Source of the DNA: Adiantum capillus-veneris
Lineage: Eukaryota > Streptophyta > Polypodiopsida > Polypodiales > Pteridaceae
DNA length: 64,000 nucleotides
Assembly: GCA_014529385.2 (NCBI GenBank)
Contig: CM043962.1
Coordinates: 92,578,180-92,642,179 of the forward strand
Direction of reading: 5' to 3'
The notes under the pieces were generated by a model that was given only the letters and a program-made list of their open reading frames with translations, was not told the origin of the DNA and ran no database searches. The position numbers were made by a program, and so were the translations under genes. Below are positions 8,703 to 18,774 of the stretch, piece after piece (the first letter of the stretch is position 1; the number at the start of each line of letters is the position of its first letter).

Positions 8703-9069
8703 ATTTTATTTTTGACACACCAAAGGGCCCTGCTTATCCCTTCCAAATATTAGCCATCTTACATGGTCGGGCAAGGGCCACGTACCATCGGGTAAGAGCT
8801 GCACGTAGGCATCACCATGGCCACCTAATTGATGCGCCACATACTAGGAACAATGGAGAGAACTTGTAGCAACCAGCTAGGAACCTCCTCCTCGGGTGAC
8901 CCACCCTAAGAGGAGGATGCACTCAAGTGTCCAAGGGCAAGAGCCATAGCAACATGAACACCATGTGAGCACAAGGTGTCCCTCTAGAGTATGCCCCAAT
9001 GGGGGATTGAACCCACAACCCATAGGTTGAGAGGTCAAAGCCTTACCATCAGACCAACTCTTTGGGGAC
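8703..9069 (-). mobile_element. tRNA-derived SINE (367 bp) with 14 bp target-site duplication
   Basis: Perfect 14 bp direct repeats GAGGCCCCAATTTT lie at 8689-8702 and 9070-9083. On the minus strand the element starts near CGTCCCCAAAGAGTTGG, has a box A-like TGGTCTGATGG (9046-9056) and a box B GGTTCAATCCC (9003-9013), 32 bp apart as in tRNA genes. It ends in an A/T-rich AAAAATAAAAT. This is the anatomy of a Pol III SINE mobilised by a LINE. There is no coding capacity. Confidence 0.85.
9003..9056 (-). promoter_or_regulatory. internal Pol III promoter (boxes A and B) of the SINE
   Basis: Box A-like TGGTCTGATGG and box B GGTTCAATCCC are both on the minus strand. Box B differs from the tRNA consensus GGTTCGANNCC only at the G (A here), a typical CpG decay change. 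Confidence 0.75.
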
Positions 9070-9083
9070 GAGGCCCCAATTTT

Positions 9084-9559
9084 GATTAGTGTAACTCGCA
9101 AAAGAACCATGAGAAAGGTTAGAATTTATATAAATTGATCATACGGATCATTTGAAATATGTCCATTTTTAGATGTTGTCCCCCTTTTATGTTTGGGGAA
9201 AAAAAAAAGAAAACATACAAGTCTCCTTGCAGGGGAAGTTTGCACAGTCCTCCCCAATTTTTATAATACAAGGGAACGTGGCATTCCCACGGCAACATGC
9301 AATTTTTAGTGTGTTCGTTTCACTACGTTCTTAGTGTAAAGAATTCAAAATATCTTACATACCTTCTATTTCGACATTCATTTGTCGATTGTCCTAACCA
9401 ACATGATGATGTTGGCTAAAGCTTTGTGAATGAGCTTGTCGACATGCTTCTTGCCTGCTCCCATTGATATATCTTGGAATCTTGTCGTGGATTCTCATTC
9501 ATGTGAAGGTCTTGTGTAAGGACACAAGCTTTCAAAGAGCTGACCAAACTAGAGGATGA
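9084..9559. other. intergenic, nothing recognised
   Basis: The sequence is AT-rich with a short poly-A tract near 9199-9208. No coding or repeat signal was seen. Confidence 0.4.
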
Positions 9560-9830
9560 TCATATGATGGCACCATGTTTCCATTTAGATAAAGGCATTC
9601 GCTTCACAACTGGTAAAAACAACCTAAAGTTTCCTTTCCATAGCCACATTGGACATATCCCAAAATCAACGTGCTCCAAGAGACGACATGGCAAAAATGC
9701 CCGTCCAGAACTTTTTGTGCTTTCGTGAGGGAACCACATTTGGCATATATACCGAGCAAAGTGCCAACAAGAACGACATCCTACTTCAACAGTGCGTTCC
9801 AACTGATGATAGTCAAGATAGGAAGTCCTT
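9560..9830 (-). pseudogene. PPR motif remnant
   Basis: On the minus strand, in two alternating frames, it reads VLVGTLLGIYAKCGSLTKAQK, then FCHVVSWSTLILGYVQCGYG and LGCFYQL. These are the two helices of PPR repeats (MYAKCGxLxxAxxVF..VVSWxxLIxGY). Frameshifts and stops make it non-functional. It is a stray copy of the family that fills 17-21 kb. Confidence 0.7.
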
Positions 9831-10124
9831 CATGTGATGCCTCGGCTCTATATCATTGGTAGCAATGGGGGGTGGGAATGGAGAGAGCTTTTGGAGGAAG
9901 CTTTTGAGAGAGCTTTTTCCTATACATCTACTAGGGTAGTGTATGCACTGCAAAAACTCTCTATGCGGTTGGAGTTCGTGTCTTCAGAGAGAGCTTTTTT
10001 GGTAAATTTAGATCCCTACAGAGTGGGATGACAAGAAGTTACGTCCCACTAGAATGAAACACGACATTCTACCAACGAGAGAACACACTTCCATGTAGCT
10101 TCTATCAATTTTGTATGCACACCA

Positions 10125-10221
10125 TGGCTTCAAGCTCGGCTATCAAACCATGGCATTCATCAAACATCAATATATTAGCTTCAAGCCCATCTATCAAACC
10201 ATGGCATTCATCAAACATAAC
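10125..10221. repeat. ~49 bp tandem duplication
   Basis: The phrase GCTTCAAGC..(G/A)(G/T)CTATCAAACCATGGCATTCATCAAACAT occurs twice in a row (starting near 10128 and 10177) with few differences. It is non-coding. Confidence 0.65.
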
Positions 10222-10436
10222 AATTGGGTGTCAGCTTATATCATCGGCAATCCATAGAGCACACCATTCACAAATCGAACTAAGAGCAAGACAGAAGTCA
10301 TCTCCTCAAAAAATGAATTTTCACAATAAGAATTACAATATTAATCGTCAATTACAGCTAGTGCCATAAGATTCGTATGCACATTATGAAATCCAAATAA
10401 AATAGAGAAAATCAAAAATATCATATATGTCGTTCG

Positions 10437-10546
10437 CTTGCAGCTGCATACATGTAGTAGATCCTCATCAGTCAGCTTGCTCTGATGTTGTTTGCCTACA
10501 GCTAAATACATGTAGTAGATCATCATTAGTCAACTTGCTCTGATGG
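10437..10546. repeat. ~60 bp tandem duplication
   Basis: The phrase ACATGTAGTAGATC(C/A)TCAT(C/T)AGTCA followed by GCTTGCTCTGATG or ACTTGCTCTGATG occurs at about 10450-10486 and 10509-10545. It is non-coding. Confidence 0.6.
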
Positions 10547-11470
10547 ATAAACATATTGTGGTTCAAATCCAATCCAAAAAAGCTCAAGAAGATGTAGTAA
10601 ATATGCTTGCAGGCCATATATGGTTTGCTTTGCGCCACTCGTTCGGCAAAGTCTCCACATGTACACATCGGGCTACTGGCAACATGAACTTCATACCTCT
10701 CTCCCAGATGTGGGAAGAAGATGTCTCCACCGTGAATTTTTCATGCTTGCCTGCCTTCACTACAGTGTGTTGAACAATTTGTGCCTCCATGGTTGCGGCC
10801 GCTTCAATTCTTTTCGAGGCTTGAATTGACACTCCGGTCCAATAACGCACCTTGATGGTTTCCTTTGCTGCAATTTTCTCGAATGTGAAGCCTCTCGTCT
10901 CCAATTCCAATAGCTCTAAAGCATTCAAGTTTGTTCCCCTTTCCACTGGCCAAGTGTTGGGGACTCTTGCAAGGCATTGGGTGATTGTGTTACAAATCCT
11001 CCATGTGAGGATCCACACTATTATTGCAGAACCACAGGAATTGTGCCTTTGTCCCGGTCCCTTGACCATTGCCACCTCCTCTCTCCCAAGTGTGAATCCC
11101 CCAGAAGGATGGTGCAACTGCACCCGCACCCGTGTTATTTATATTTTTAACCACCCTTGGCATTGTACCCTGCTCCCTTGTGGAATACGACGGATTGCCC
11201 ACATTGTTTTGTGAATATCTATCTCCTCAACCATCATCCCATCTTCTTGTTCTTCGACCACGTTATTTGCTCGAACGGATTCTTTTTGGGGTCCTCGATG
11301 ACTTTGTGGGATTTTTTGTGTGAGATATTCTGGTCTATGCAACGCATTCTCCTCCTCACAGGTCACTGTTGCAGTATGTTTTCGCTTCTTGGCAACTGTA
11401 ATATTATCTCTCTCCATTGCCGATGTATAAAAGAGTTGTGTACCTGCTAGCTCATCCTCGATCTCTCTAG

Positions 11471-11945
11471 CTATAGTAGCTGGACCATGTGTCTGGCCTG
11501 TTGAGCCCGATGACCAAGTTTTTGAGCAGAAGGTCCAGCTCCATGATATCTACCTTCAACAAAAGCAAGCATTTTCACACTTTGCAGCAGAGCGTTTGAA
11601 AGATCAGAAACACATGCATGGTACAAGCTCAACATTTCTTTGTTTCCCTCGCGAGCTAGCCAACTTGCGTGTTTTGTTTTGGCAAGGTTTGTAGTAGGAA
11701 TGCTTGATAAAACAAACCGAGCGTTTTCGCAAGTCTCCACTTCCATCTTGTCGCTTTCTATTCACAAGCTCCACACCAGAACCCGGGCCATTGATCGATA
11801 TTTTGAACACATGACATCTGTTGTTATGATCTCTGGATTGACCCGAAAAAATATCGTGGAAGAACCTGTAGCCACAACTATTTTCTAACTGCAGCAATTT
11901 AGACTCGGCACCAATACCAATCCTTGTGGTAGTTGCTTCTCTCAT
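11471..11945 (-). pseudogene. central exon(s) of the zinc-finger gene
   Basis: Two overlapping frames are needed: one with MREATTTRIGIGAESKLLQL and GYRFFHDIFSGQ, the other with VETCENARFVLSSIPTTN, KTKHASWLAREGNKEML, and SLYHACVSDLSNALLQSVKM. The switch near 11740 is a frameshift. It looks like once-real protein (helix-rich second half) but matches nothing I know. Confidence 0.35.
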
Positions 11946-12153
11946 CCAGTGTTTGAATCTAAATTTAACAAAACATACTTAAAGATTAGTCTCTATGAGG
12001 ACGTTTATTGTTTGGCAGTCGTAAACATAATTCAATACCTTTGAGTATGAATCAATGGTTGCATCTCCTCTAACACAAACAGTAGCTCTTTGCTATTTAG
12101 CTCCTCCCCATTTTCTCGAACTACTACCCCCATAACCATCTGCTTTGCCAAAT

Positions 12154-12826
12154 TCAATTCCAAATGCCTAGGTCCAGTTTTACTGGTGTTTCAGACACTA
12201 CATGAGATACGAGCTCCCTCGTTTTATGTATGATTATGCCTACCGATTTGGATGAACAAACGGGTCCAATTGAATTTAGTGAGCACATAGTACACAGTGC
12301 AGGGACACTCTCGCACCAGAAATGGACTATTACCACAGTGGAAGCAACGGAGGGTTCCATTTTCGGATCTCAACATACGAACCAATGCTATTGATGTTTG
12401 CAACTTCCCTGTCCAAGAAGTCTCATTTGGATGCCCGTTCATTTCATTGATAGAACATGAGCTATTTTTGTAAACGAGGTGTCCGCCACATTTACTTCTT
12501 TTGATCAATGCTGGATACCTCATTCTAGAATGAACAGGCTTTACCCAGCAATGACCATCATACTTTTGTTTCATTCCTAACATTTTTGGGACACCATCTG
12601 GCACGGCCTCCAGCTCATATACGCAATCTGAATTATACACTTGTGAAACGTCATTAACGTGCCTCTTAATTGAACATCTAGAAATCATCCAACTCAACTT
12701 GGGATACTTGTGGCTATTTAAAGCAATGTACTCCAACGTACTCTGAGTTATTTCTATTTGGTCCACTGGCATAGACTTATTTATGTGTCCTTTTTCTTCC
12801 TCTACTGAACGATCTAGCTCTGCTTG
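12154..12826 (-). pseudogene. exon with FLYWCH/MULE-like C..C..H.H segment
   Basis: Starting after a pyrimidine-rich stretch near 12826 the frame runs ELDRSVEEEKGHINKSMPVD, then IKRSKCGGHLVYKNSSC, and TLRCFHCGNSPFLVREC, PCTVYYVL, and TRLFIQIGRHNHT. The C-x2-C...C-x-C...H-x-H spacing over a strand-rich core (VYYVL, RLFIQIG) resembles FLYWCH/WRKY-type zinc folds found at the front of MULE transposases. A frameshift near 12230 moves the reading into KTRELVSHVVSETPVKLDL. Assignment is by pattern only. Confidence 0.45.
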
Positions 12827-12979
12827 ATGACAAACAAAAAAATTTGTTGCTGGTTAAGTTTTCGACCGCAATCACTTCTTGTTCCTCATTGGAGCTATCC
12901 CCAACAACTCAACTATTGTCACTTTTGGCTTTGGTGATTTATCCACTCAATTGTCTGTGACCAACAGAAACCTTGTAGA

Positions 12980-13213
12980 CTAGGCTGAATTTAAAAGGAA
13001 TTGAAACCGATGACCTATTGTCACACCATCTTTCACCTCTGCATGGATATCCCCATCTGGAGTAAAAATGATAGCAAACATCTCGCTGCCCCCACAAATG
13101 CTGTAATCCCTAGGGTTCACCATGGCAAATTTTTTAGTGCAATCAAGCATCATAGGGACACCGCTAGTAGTATTCAAGAACAAACTCACCTTGCACATTG
13201 AAGAGGAAGCCAT
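12980..13213 (-). pseudogene. first exon of the zinc-finger gene
   Basis: Seventy-seven codons starting MASSSMCKVSLFLNTT and containing MMLDCTKKFAMVNPRDYSIC, GGSEMFAIIFTPDGDIH and VKDGVTIGHRFQFLLNSA before a stop. The strong hydrophobic/charged alternation suggests a small beta-rich domain. It starts just right of an upstream CT-rich promoter-like tract. No function can be given. Confidence 0.35.
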
Positions 13214-13540
13214 TGCTCAAAAATTCAATCCAGGTAGCTAGATATCAAACTATATTTTTAGTCTACCCACTATCCTTTAGTTATAGGCAAATGGAACACT
13301 CTCTCTGTTATCCCTTTTTATCTCCCTTTCTCTCTGATACAAGCTCACTCTCCACCTACCTACCACTTGTCTCTCTAACTCTACATTCTTTTCTTTCTCT
13401 CTCTTAGTCTTACTCTACCTCTAATACTCCCCTTCTCTTCTCTGCCAAAAGCTCCCCTTATTCTCTATTCATCCAAACACTCTCTACCTCAATCTCAACC
13501 TTTTTCTCTCTCTTTCTATATCTCCTACCTTACTTCTTTT

Positions 13541-13541
13541 G

Positions 13542-13617
<76 letters not shown>
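13541..13617. repeat. (TC)n microsatellite
   Basis: Nearly pure TC dinucleotide run of about 75 bp with two interruptions. It is part of a 700 bp pyrimidine-rich strand between two divergent genes. On the minus strand it is (GA)n. Confidence 0.9.
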
Positions 13618-13618
<1 letters not shown>

Positions 13619-13817
13619 AAGACATATTTGTCTCTCACTCTCTCTCTTACAATTCTCTCCGGTCTCTCTTTCTCTAATTCCATAGTTATCTTATTTCTCT
13701 CTATTTCTCATAATTCATCTACCTCTATCTCTCCCTTTCTCTTATGTCTTTCAAGGTATTTCTCTTTTGTTACTCTCACTCTATCTTTGTTTATACTCTC
13801 ACTAGCTAAAAATATCA

Positions 13818-13818
<1 letters not shown>

Positions 13819-13897
<79 letters not shown>
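13819..13897. repeat. (TC)n microsatellite
   Basis: Pure TC dinucleotide run of about 79 bp, the second long run between the divergent pseudogenes. GAGA/CT tracts near start sites are common in plant promoters. Confidence 0.9.
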
Positions 13898-13900
<3 letters not shown>

Positions 13901-14105
13901 TTTCTGTATAATAGCCAGATAGAGTGGCCAACTAATTCAAATGGTAATGGCTATAAGAGGGCTTGATGCATATTCATTGGCATAGATTGCTCATGTAAGC
14001 ATGTAGAATACACTTATTCAATGGTATGCCAACAAAGGCAGGTTAAGGAAACAATAGCTTTTCTTAAGTAGCTGCAACTTGTACAATTCAATGTAGAAAG
14101 AAAGC

Positions 14106-14291
14106 TTGTCTCAGCCTTTTGTTTGCATGTCAAATGGTATACTCTCATTGGTGCTTGCCAAAGAATTGGCAATTAATCTTGGAAGACAAGAATTTGAGTT
14201 TGCTAGAAGCCTCCGTGAGAAGCTTGCTGAAAAATATGTCTCCATCTCCAATATTTACATTTCGACTCAAAGGTCAATCCATGAGCTATAA
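14106..14291 (+). pseudogene. possible first exon of the methyltransferase-like gene
   Basis: The open frame reads SQPFVCMSNGILSLVLAKEL, then GRQEFEFARSLREKLAEKYV. The amphipathic helix pattern looks protein-like, and it precedes the other plus-strand exons, but I recognise no family. A CACTA-like fragment follows at 14304. Confidence 0.3.
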
Positions 14292-14303
14292 TTGTCGAGG
14301 CTT

Positions 14304-14428
14304 CACTACAAGAGGTTGTGTGCTCTTGTGACGCTTATAGCGACAGAAATACACTGGGTTTTTAAAACCCCCGGCGTCGCTAAAAGCGTCGATACGGAAA
14401 CGTCGCTATAGCAGTCGCTATAAGCGTC
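14304..14428 (+). mobile_element. CACTA (En/Spm) transposon end fragment with hairpin
   Basis: The fragment starts CACTACAAGAGG, the terminal signature of plant CACTA elements. Behind it are subterminal GCGTCGCTA-type units, including a perfect 15 bp inverted repeat GACGCTTATAGCGAC (14330-14344) with its complement at 14414-14428. The matching end (CTTGTAGTG) was not found nearby, so only one end remains. No transposase is present. Confidence 0.6.
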
Positions 14429-15247
14429 GCTGAGCAAGGCATTAGCCGATGAAGGAAAAAGATGACTTTGCAAGTATGCGTAGTGGACAATTACCTTATA
14501 TGATGTGAACTAAAATATGATGCTAACTATGTTCTTGCCTGTATTAGGTGGTTGCGGGTTTGCAAGTTTAACATAAAAGGGGTCAAGAGTTTGCAAGCAA
14601 TGCTTGACATCAAAAAATCAGAGCATATTTTTAACCCAATGTAGATGGCACACAATTTTAGAAGCAAAGTCTACCAAGATTTGCCATGGTTCTTGGAGTA
14701 TGGTGAGGGATACTTTCCTCCAAACGAGGAGAAGGCACACAACGATGTTGTGAAAGATAGAGAAGAAAGAGCACATGGAGGCACACAAATATTTGCGATA
14801 GTAGAGTCACGTGTCCAAAGACCTCAAATGGAGGGGTATGATACAACGTTTCAAGTATGAAAGTTGAGGCCTTCATAATTGTATGGTGCTTGTCCACATC
14901 GTTAGATTTAGTTTTGAATAGATATTTGATAATTCTTTGCAGATAGAGCAATCTGGGGAGGCTTTGGGTTCGCATGGGGTAGCTCGTGCAAGACAGAAAC
15001 GTAAGTATGCTTACTAACCTCTATATGGTGAACATAGTTTCATACGCTTTGAAAATTGCGCTTTTGTTGGTGATCAGGTAAGAAAAGTGGAATGTCAACA
15101 AAGGAGGTGGTGGACTTTGCAACGAGCTTAGAAATAGAGATAATGCATGTCTCAGACTGCCAATGGCTACATACCGGTCGCCTGGTATGTGGCAATCTTG
15201 ATTGAGAGTTGCGGTGCATTTTGAGATCTAGCTTTTGCTGATTGAGG

Positions 15248-15725
15248 TATCTATAGAAAGCGATGTCGACCATATTCAGATTGTTCACTTCGATTCAGAC
15301 AAGACAGAGGATGACTTGAATATGGCCTTGCTAAGCTCTGTGAGGCCACACATTGTGGAAAAATCCCTTCGTCCATTACGAGATGGATCACTGTGGATTC
15401 TGCAGTGAACACTTTCATTGTTTTTTGCCCTTGCAATACATCCGTACATGGGTTGTCAAACACTGAAGTGCCTGAATGGAATAGCATGGATGTATGCAAG
15501 TTTGGACAGCTTGCCCGTCTAGCACTATCTCTATCTGATGGCAGAGGTGTGTTCATAGTTGTCTCCCTATCAGATAATTATGGAATGGTGCATGATATTG
15601 CCGTTGCAGCTACATGGCGTGAAGACTACGTAAATGTGGTTGTCTACAAGACACCCATATGCAAAAAAGATAATAGAATTGTGTTCACATTATTGATGTC
15701 CGTAATGAGAAAAGACCACACCTAA
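15248..15725 (+). pseudogene. methyltransferase-like catalytic-region exon
   Basis: First frame: VDHIQIVHFDSDKTEDDLN and VEKSLRPLRDGSLWI; after a frameshift: VDSAVNTFIVFCPCNTS (15393-15443), EVPEWNSMDVCKFGQLARLA, GRGVFIVVSLSDNYGMVHDI and YVNVVVYKTP. This follows the Pfam N6_N4_Mtase pattern D.II.DPPY...W....GG.l.v..sd......v.v.kk step by step. The catalytic box is altered (CPCN). Known family: such enzymes methylate adenine N6 or cytosine N4; an N4 enzyme is known in liverworts. This particular assignment is my inference. Confidence 0.45.
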
Positions 15726-15828
15726 ACTTCAGAGGCAATTGACATACCATCGGATGATGCCTAGTGCAATGGGTTGGAGGAGAGTGATTGGACAAAGGAA
15801 GATGATGGGACACCTATGCGAGGTACAC

Positions 15829-16153
15829 TTTGGCACTCCTAATGCAAAGTAAAGTTTCCTTGTTGTCTTCGACTATTGTTTGTCGTCCAAGAGGTATGGA
15901 ATTGGACATTGGTTTCTTTGGCCAACTGCTTGCCCAATATACAAATGAGAACAACATTGTCGTGCAGTACGGAGGTGACTATGGAGAAATGGCTTTACTG
16001 GGGAGCCAGATGGGTCGAATGATGACAATAAATGAGAGGAACGAAGAGTTCTCCACCAAACCATGCTCAGTTCCTGAAATCCAAGCACAACAGCTAAGAG
16101 AGATTCAAGAGCAAGATAGAAATCTTGATGAGGAGGCGGATCGTGCATTATAG
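15829..16153 (+). pseudogene. methyltransferase-like SAM-binding exon and C-terminus
   Basis: The frame carries CRPRGMELDIGFFGQLLAQ, then YTNENNIVVQYGGDYGEMAL and SQMGRMMTINERNEEF. It lines up with the C-terminal motif of N4/N6 methylases, K-P-x-E-L ... LL..YT...D.VLDPFxGSGTT..A...GR..I.IE...E. Here the Gly loop is YGGDYGE (15970-15990), keeping glycines but not DPF. An acidic/Gln-rich tail ends at the stop at 16153. Confidence 0.45.
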
Positions 16154-17129
16154 GAAGCATCATTGATTGAGCCACATCCAAAAATTATGGAATTAGATCC
16201 TACCAGCACTCAACTAAATTAGCCTTGTCAAATTTCTACTCGCATAGTGTATCGATAATCTTTGTAGTCGCTATGAATGATTGCTTCTTGTAGTCCTTCG
16301 CAAACTAATTTTCGTGTTATTGTAACACTTTTCATTAGGCTTGGAATCACTGTGTTTCTACTTTGTTTGTGGTTGTGCTTACAATCACAAATTCGCTGCT
16401 CTGCAGTCAAGATTCATTCTTTCTCGTCTAGTCTCTCTTTAACTATCTCTCCCTCTGTCCATCGCCATCTCAAGTCATTGTCGGGAATTGATATTTGAGA
16501 AATTATCAAAAAAACATTTGCAAATGAAGTATGTCTTCTTGACAATCGCACCTGCTGTAACATGCCGATTGAGGTGTGATTGTCTCTCTCAAATTTTTTT
16601 AAGTGCACTCTCTCTTCCTCTCTATCTATCTCTCTCCCATCTCCCCACACAACGTGCGTTGTGTCAGATAAGTTATGTCTAGCACCTTGAACCTCATAAT
16701 TTAGTTCAGTTGTATTTTAAGTTGGACTAATGCAATTCTCTTCACATTTACTATATCTTGTATGCAAGCACATGGTTCAAAATGCAAATATAACCTCCAA
16801 CCAACCAATCGCCACTCCATCTCCTTGTCTATCAATGTAGCGGCACGATGTTGGACATAGCTCATTGTTTGGTGGAGGGAGCTTTTTGCATAAGATTGGA
16901 GAAACCAGCACAAAGTTCATAGAGAGAGCTTTTTCGATAAATTTTCCAGCCGATCCATTTTATGAATAAAGCTCCCTCCCCACCTATACTCGCAACAATG
17001 CGCACTTCCTTAAACTATTGTTCTCGGACATCATATATCTATATTGAGTCCTTAGGGAGTGGTGGATTGCACCATCTATCTCATAAAGAGTCTACGTGTC
17101 TTTGCCTTTGTTAAAAACAACAAGAAAGA
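16154..17129. other. intergenic, pyrimidine-rich patches
   Basis: CT-rich words lie near 16425-16470 and 16590-16660. A phrase AGAGAGAGCTTTTTCGATAAATTTT near 16921-16945 resembles one near 9988-10011, hinting at a dispersed repeat. No gene was recognised. Confidence 0.35.
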
Positions 17130-18117
17130 TAAAGAGTCTACCCCACAACCATGTTGAGATATCCTATAATCAACATGTTCCAAGAGGTGACATCTCAAAC
17201 AAAGAACTTCTCATGCTTTCATGTGGATATGAGATTTGGCATACGAACTCAAAAACTATGCTTCGATAAAATTGGTGGACCTTTGTGTATCCTGCTGAAT
17301 TGGTTCTAACAGCTCATTTCTTTTGACACTCTTTCTATCTATGCTTGAAATTTGGGATACGTATCAACCATAATATTACCAATCACATCTTTTTTTATAG
17401 TCAACAATCATGTCGTGAATTCTCTCCCACATGTGAGTATCTTACATTAGGCCATAGGCCTTCATGGTGCAAGCATAGGTGATTGCGTTAGGAGAAAGGC
17501 CTTTCCTTCACATTTGGTTAAAATCACCCACAACTTCATTTCCATACCCAAAGCTTCCTTATCATAGCCATGCTGGACATACTTGTAGTCAATACATTCC
17601 AAGTGATAAAAGTCGAGAGAGAATCAGCCAAAATGCCACTAAACATGTCATTTTGCCTATGGAAACAGGCCTCCCCTTTGTATCCAGTGTGCATCTTTGC
17701 CACAACCGTGTTGGGATATGCCGTTACATTACCAATGAGAACAAGCTTGTGCTTTTGTGAGGGTACCATATTTGGCATCAAACATATTTGGTCCTTTTTA
17801 AGTAACCCAATGTTGACGTCTTGTGTAAGTAAGGCCACAAGGTTGAAAGGTGCAAGCATAGGTGATTTTCATTTGGAGAGAGCTCTTTCCTTCGCATCCA
17901 CCAGTGAAAGCAACACAGTGTTTCCTTGCCACAGCATAAGGGGCATCCTACAGTCAACCTCTATAGTGTGGAGACTTGAAGAAGATCGGACCAGGTGACT
18001 AATGATTGTGTGCGTGAGACAGTTGAAGGTGAAAACGGATGAAAGCTTTATCAACAGGTTGATGCGAGGCATCAATAAAAAAAGGCAAGACAAAGGAACA
18101 GCCATGTGCCACATGGA

Positions 18118-18303
18118 TCAACCACCTGCCAGATTTTCGAATATGTATGTATCGCTAACAAAGTATACCAAAATCATTGCATTCCAAGAGGCGACATTCC
18201 GAACAGGAAGCTCCTCAAACATTTTTTGTGTTTTCTCAAGTGCACCACATTTGGCATACATATCGACCAAGACAGTGTCCAACACAACACCTTTTTTCAA
18301 CAA
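18118..18303 (-). pseudogene. best-preserved PPR block
   Basis: Reads LKKGVVLDTVLVDMYAKCGA, then LEKTQKMFEELPVRNVASWN, AMI in one frame without stops for sixty codons, then degrades to VYFVSDTYIFENLAGG. It covers one and a half PPR units with both helices intact. Confidence 0.8.
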
Positions 18304-18306
18304 CCT

Positions 18307-18774
18307 CTAACTAACAATATGATTGTGGATTTTTGTGCCTATATCAGCATCTTGCATACAGCCAAATGCCTTCAAGATGCATGCATAGGTTATTGCATTT
18401 GCTAAAAAAAGACTAGAGATTTCTCTTGTGGAAAATCTAGCAATCAATGCATTCCAAGAGTCCACACTCCGGATAGGAAGATGAAAACAACCTAGAGATT
18501 TTTGGCCTTGCTCCTGTCGTGTGTATCCCACAACCAGTGCATTACATGCCTTCAAGATGGAAGCATAGCCTTCAAGACGAAAGTATAGGTGACTGAATTT
18601 GAAGAGATACACCTGATTTGCATCCATTGAATATAGACTAGAGCTTTCTCCCGTGGGGAAAATCTTGCAGTCAATGCATTCCAAGAGTCCACATTCCAAA
18701 TAGGAAGTTAAAAACATCCTAGAGCTTTCTGGTCTTGCTCCTCTCGTGTGTATCCTACGATCAATGCATCCCAA
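18307..18774 (-). pseudogene. PPR blocks with frameshifts
   Basis: One open frame of 155 codons mixes true and shifted PPR text: YASILKACNALVVGYTRQEQ, GQKSLGCFHLPIR, SVDSWNALIARFSTRE and ITYACILKAFGCMQDADIGT, KIHNHIVS at its end. It contains duplicated 'SVDSWNALIARF' type phrases. Non-functional fusion of repeat pieces. Confidence 0.7.

Larger units (their letters stand above)
10584..13213 (-). pseudogene. multi-exon gene of unknown family with C/H-rich zinc-finger segment
   Basis: Consecutive minus-strand open segments suggest exons near 12980-13213, 12154-12826, 11471-11945, 11139-11417 and possibly 10584-11129. The first begins MASSSMCKVSLFLNTTSG and has a compact conserved-looking domain; the second holds a Cys/His segment. 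Frames shift between segments and stops occur, so this copy is probably dead. The zinc-finger style recalls DNA-binding segments of MULE transposases, but no DDE core was found. It is head-to-head with the methyltransferase-like pseudogene to its right across CT tracts. I do not recognise the family; exon limits are estimates. Confidence 0.4.
13214..14105. promoter_or_regulatory. CT-rich spacer between two divergent pseudogenes
   Basis: About 700 bp (13260-13910) are dominated by C and T on the plus strand, with words such as CTCTCTCT, CTACCTAC and TTCTCTC. The left gene runs leftward from 13213 and the right gene rightward from about 14106, so this is the place for a shared promoter. No TATA box was chosen. 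Confidence 0.4.
14549..16153 (+). pseudogene. DNA methyltransferase-like gene (N4/N6, class beta order), decayed
   Basis: Exon-like segments with good splice signals: 14549-14854 (tattag| to |gtatga), 14943-15000 (ttgcag| to |gtaagt), 15078-15184 (gatcag| to |gtatgt), then about 15248-15725 and 15829-16153. The join 15000/15078 keeps frame through an Arg codon split C|GT. The fourth segment resembles the catalytic part and the last the SAM-binding part of N6/N4 DNA methylases (target region first, SAM region last = class beta). In-frame stop at 14642, frameshifts near 15405 and 15725. The proline-rich catalytic box reads FCPCNTS rather than (D/S)PPY. Probably non-catalytic; divergent to the zinc-finger gene. 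Confidence 0.45.

Noticed and set aside
9001-9056. A tRNA gene on the minus strand
   Set aside because: Boxes A and B are present, but acceptor stem and anticodon arm do not fold, and the 14 bp duplications show that it is a SINE.
11139-11417. Transposase DDE core in the zinc-finger gene
   Set aside because: I looked for D..D..E surroundings in all segments of 10584-13213 and saw none; only the zinc-finger part suggests a transposase link.
13628-13966. Open frame of 112 codons rich in Leu/Ser
   Set aside because: It is the translation of the (TC)n microsatellite (LSLSLS) and has no gene-like content.
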